Source: Nocardioidaceae bacterium SCSIO 66511 (GTDB lineage: Bacteria > Actinomycetota > Actinomycetes > Propionibacteriales > Nocardioidaceae). From it: a stretch of DNA of 64,000 bases. Below are positions 62,761-64,000 of this stretch, one piece after another. Numbering within the stretch: the first letter of the stretch is position 1; each line of letters starts with the position of its first letter. The notes under the pieces are model-generated. The model was given only the letters and a program-made list of their open reading frames with translations. It had not been told where the DNA came from and did not search any database. The translations under genes and the position numbers were made by a program. Location: the NCBI GenBank assembly GCA_023100825.1, contig CP095846.1:1426001-1490000 (forward strand), in the 5' to 3' direction.

Positions 62761-64000
62761 ATGCGGAGCGAGGTAGCGGTGCGATCGTCGCCTGAGCTGC
62801 TCTCTGCCCTGGTACGGCTGCGGGAAGCCGTCGGCGCGGCGTCTCTCGATCTCGAGACCGATGACGCCGTCACGGTGCGTGAGCGACGCTCGAATACCGT
62901 CGATCAGCTCGAGGACTACATCCTTCCGCGGCTCGTGCAGCTGGACGCGCCGCTGCTCACCGTCGTCGGCGGCTCGACCGGCGCCGGCAAGTCGACGCTT
63001 GTCAACTCGATCGTCGGCAAGGCCGTCTCCGAGGTGGGCGTACTCCGTCCGACGACGAAGTCGCCGGTGCTCGTCCACCATCCGAGCGATGCGGAGTGGT
63101 TCGCACCCGAGCGCATCTTGCCGGAGCTCGAACGCACGTCGAGCCCGTCGGCCGGCCCGAGCGCGATGCATCTGGTGGCCACCGACCTCCTTCCACAGGG
63201 CATCGCCATCCTCGACGCGCCCGATGTCGACTCGGTCGATCATCAGAACCGCGCCCTCGCCGGGCAGCTGCTCGCGGCCGCAGACCTCTGGCTGTTCGTG
63301 ACGTCAGCGGCGCGCTATGCAGATCAGGTGCCGTGGGAGTTCCTGCAAGGCGCCGGCAAGCGCGGTGCGTCGGTCGCGGTCGTCCTCGACCGCACTCTTC
63401 CGGACGCCGCGCTGGAGGTACGTGGCCACCTGGCGCGGATGATGAGCGCGCGCGGGTTGCGCGACTCGCCGCTGTTCATCGTTCCGGAGTCGCCACTCGA
63501 CGGAGATGGTCTACTGACGCGCGACGTGATCGGTGAGGTACGCCGCTGGATGCACGACCTCGCCTCGGACGCCACGGCGCGTACGTCGGTCATCTCGCAG
63601 ACTCTCGACGGTGCGATCCGGCAGACCGTTTTCAGCTCGCACGAGGTCGCCGACGCGGTTGCGGCGCAGGACGAAGTCGCCGGCGAGCTGCGGTCGCAGG
63701 TCGAGGCGGGTTATCGCGAGGCCGAGGCCGACGTGATTCGTGTCGTGGCCGACGGCTCGTTGCTCACCGGCGAGGTCGGCGCGCGCTGGCAGTCGTTCGT
63801 CGGCACCGGCGAGTTCATGCGCTCGCTCGAAGACAAGGTCGGTCGCATCCGTGAGCGTATGGTCAACTCGTTCCGCGGCAAGCGCAGCGCTGCCTCGGAT
63901 GTGAGCGAGGCGGTCGAGCAGTCGCTTGGCACCGTCCTGGTCCAGTACGCCGAGCAGGCCGCGGAGGCCGTCGACCGCGCCTGGGCGACGTCGACCGCGG
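62761..64000 (+). CDS. Dynamin-type GTPase, 3' end outside window
   Basis: The frame is open from the ATG to the window edge (413 residues). The P-loop is VVGGSTGAGKSTLVNSI, a switch Thr is in RPTTKSPV, and ILDAPDVDSVD corresponds to the DxxG motif. A helical middle region follows. Actinobacterial members usually occur as a pair of membrane-associated GTPases in tandem. The partner would be beyond the edge. GGAGGCGGAGT precedes the ATG. Confidence 0.85.
   Translation, partial: MRSEVAVRSSPELLSALVRLREAVGAASLDLETDDAVTVRERRSNTVDQLEDYILPRLVQLDAPLLTVVGGSTGAGKSTLVNSIVGKAVSEVGVLRPTTKSPVLVHHPSDAEWFAPERILPELERTSSPSAGPSAMHLVATDLLPQGIAILDAPDVDSVDHQNRALAGQLLAAADLWLFVTSAARYADQVPWEFLQGAGKRGASVAVVLDRTLPDAALEVRGHLARMMSARGLRDSPLFIVPESPLDGDGLLTRDVIGEVRRWMHDLASDATARTSVISQTLDGAIRQTVFSSHEVADAVAAQDEVAGELRSQVEAGYREAEADVIRVVADGSLLTGEVGARWQSFVGTGEFMRSLEDKVGRIRERMVNSFRGKRSAASDVSEAVEQSLGTVLVQYAEQAAEAVDRAWATSTA

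Overview
The window is high-GC DNA from an actinobacterium. WhiB-family proteins, an actinomycete-type integrative and conjugative element (AICE) with RepSA-like and FtsK-like genes, and an IclR-controlled glycerol locus support this. The genus cannot be fixed from the sequence. Two tRNA-targeted integrations organise the map, with ordinary chromosomal genes between and after them.

Region A (1-9044) is a same-strand catabolic cluster: a glutamine-synthetase-like ligase (cut by the window edge), an amidohydrolase (the two halves of a FluG-type pair), an M20 hydrolase, a small-molecule kinase, a class III aminotransferase or phospho-lyase, a sodium:solute symporter, a 35-residue membrane protein, a Rid-family protein and a FAD oxidoreductase. 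Together they look like uptake and breakdown of an amine or amino-alcohol, partly through gamma-glutamyl or phosphorylated intermediates. The substrate is unknown.

Region B (9298-20265) is an 11-kb AICE in tRNA-Lys(CTT), bounded by perfect 41-bp repeats of the tRNA 3' half. It carries a regulator/PP2C pair, zinc-ribbon proteins, an FtsK/TraSA-like translocase, a WhiB protein, a rolling-circle Rep, Xis and Int. A decayed integrase tail lies just outside its left end, so an older element occupied this tRNA first.

Region C (20350-32762) is core chromosome: a CrtI/PYROXD2-like oxidoreductase, a glycerol locus (two glycerol kinases, IclR regulator, GlpF, GlpD), an MFS gene broken by an in-frame stop, tRNA-His, oligoribonuclease and two tandem DsbA-like thioredoxins.

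Region D (32794-60457) is a 27.7-kb island in tRNA-Arg(TCT), bounded by 43-bp repeats, with matching candidate integrase arm sites at both ends. Its integrase has a GntR-type C-terminal domain. Cargo: HigBA, a complete IS3-family element, an ABC-importer plus CoA-ester degradation cluster with three copies of one 15-bp operator, a phage-type cytosine methyltransferase, an RpiR-controlled amino-acid-type ABC importer with HutF-like and AllC-like hydrolases, and a PadR regulator coupled to a WhiB domain with a membrane anchor. The island splits the DsbA-like series: the third paralogue, PrsW and a dynamin-type GTPase follow at 60553-64000.
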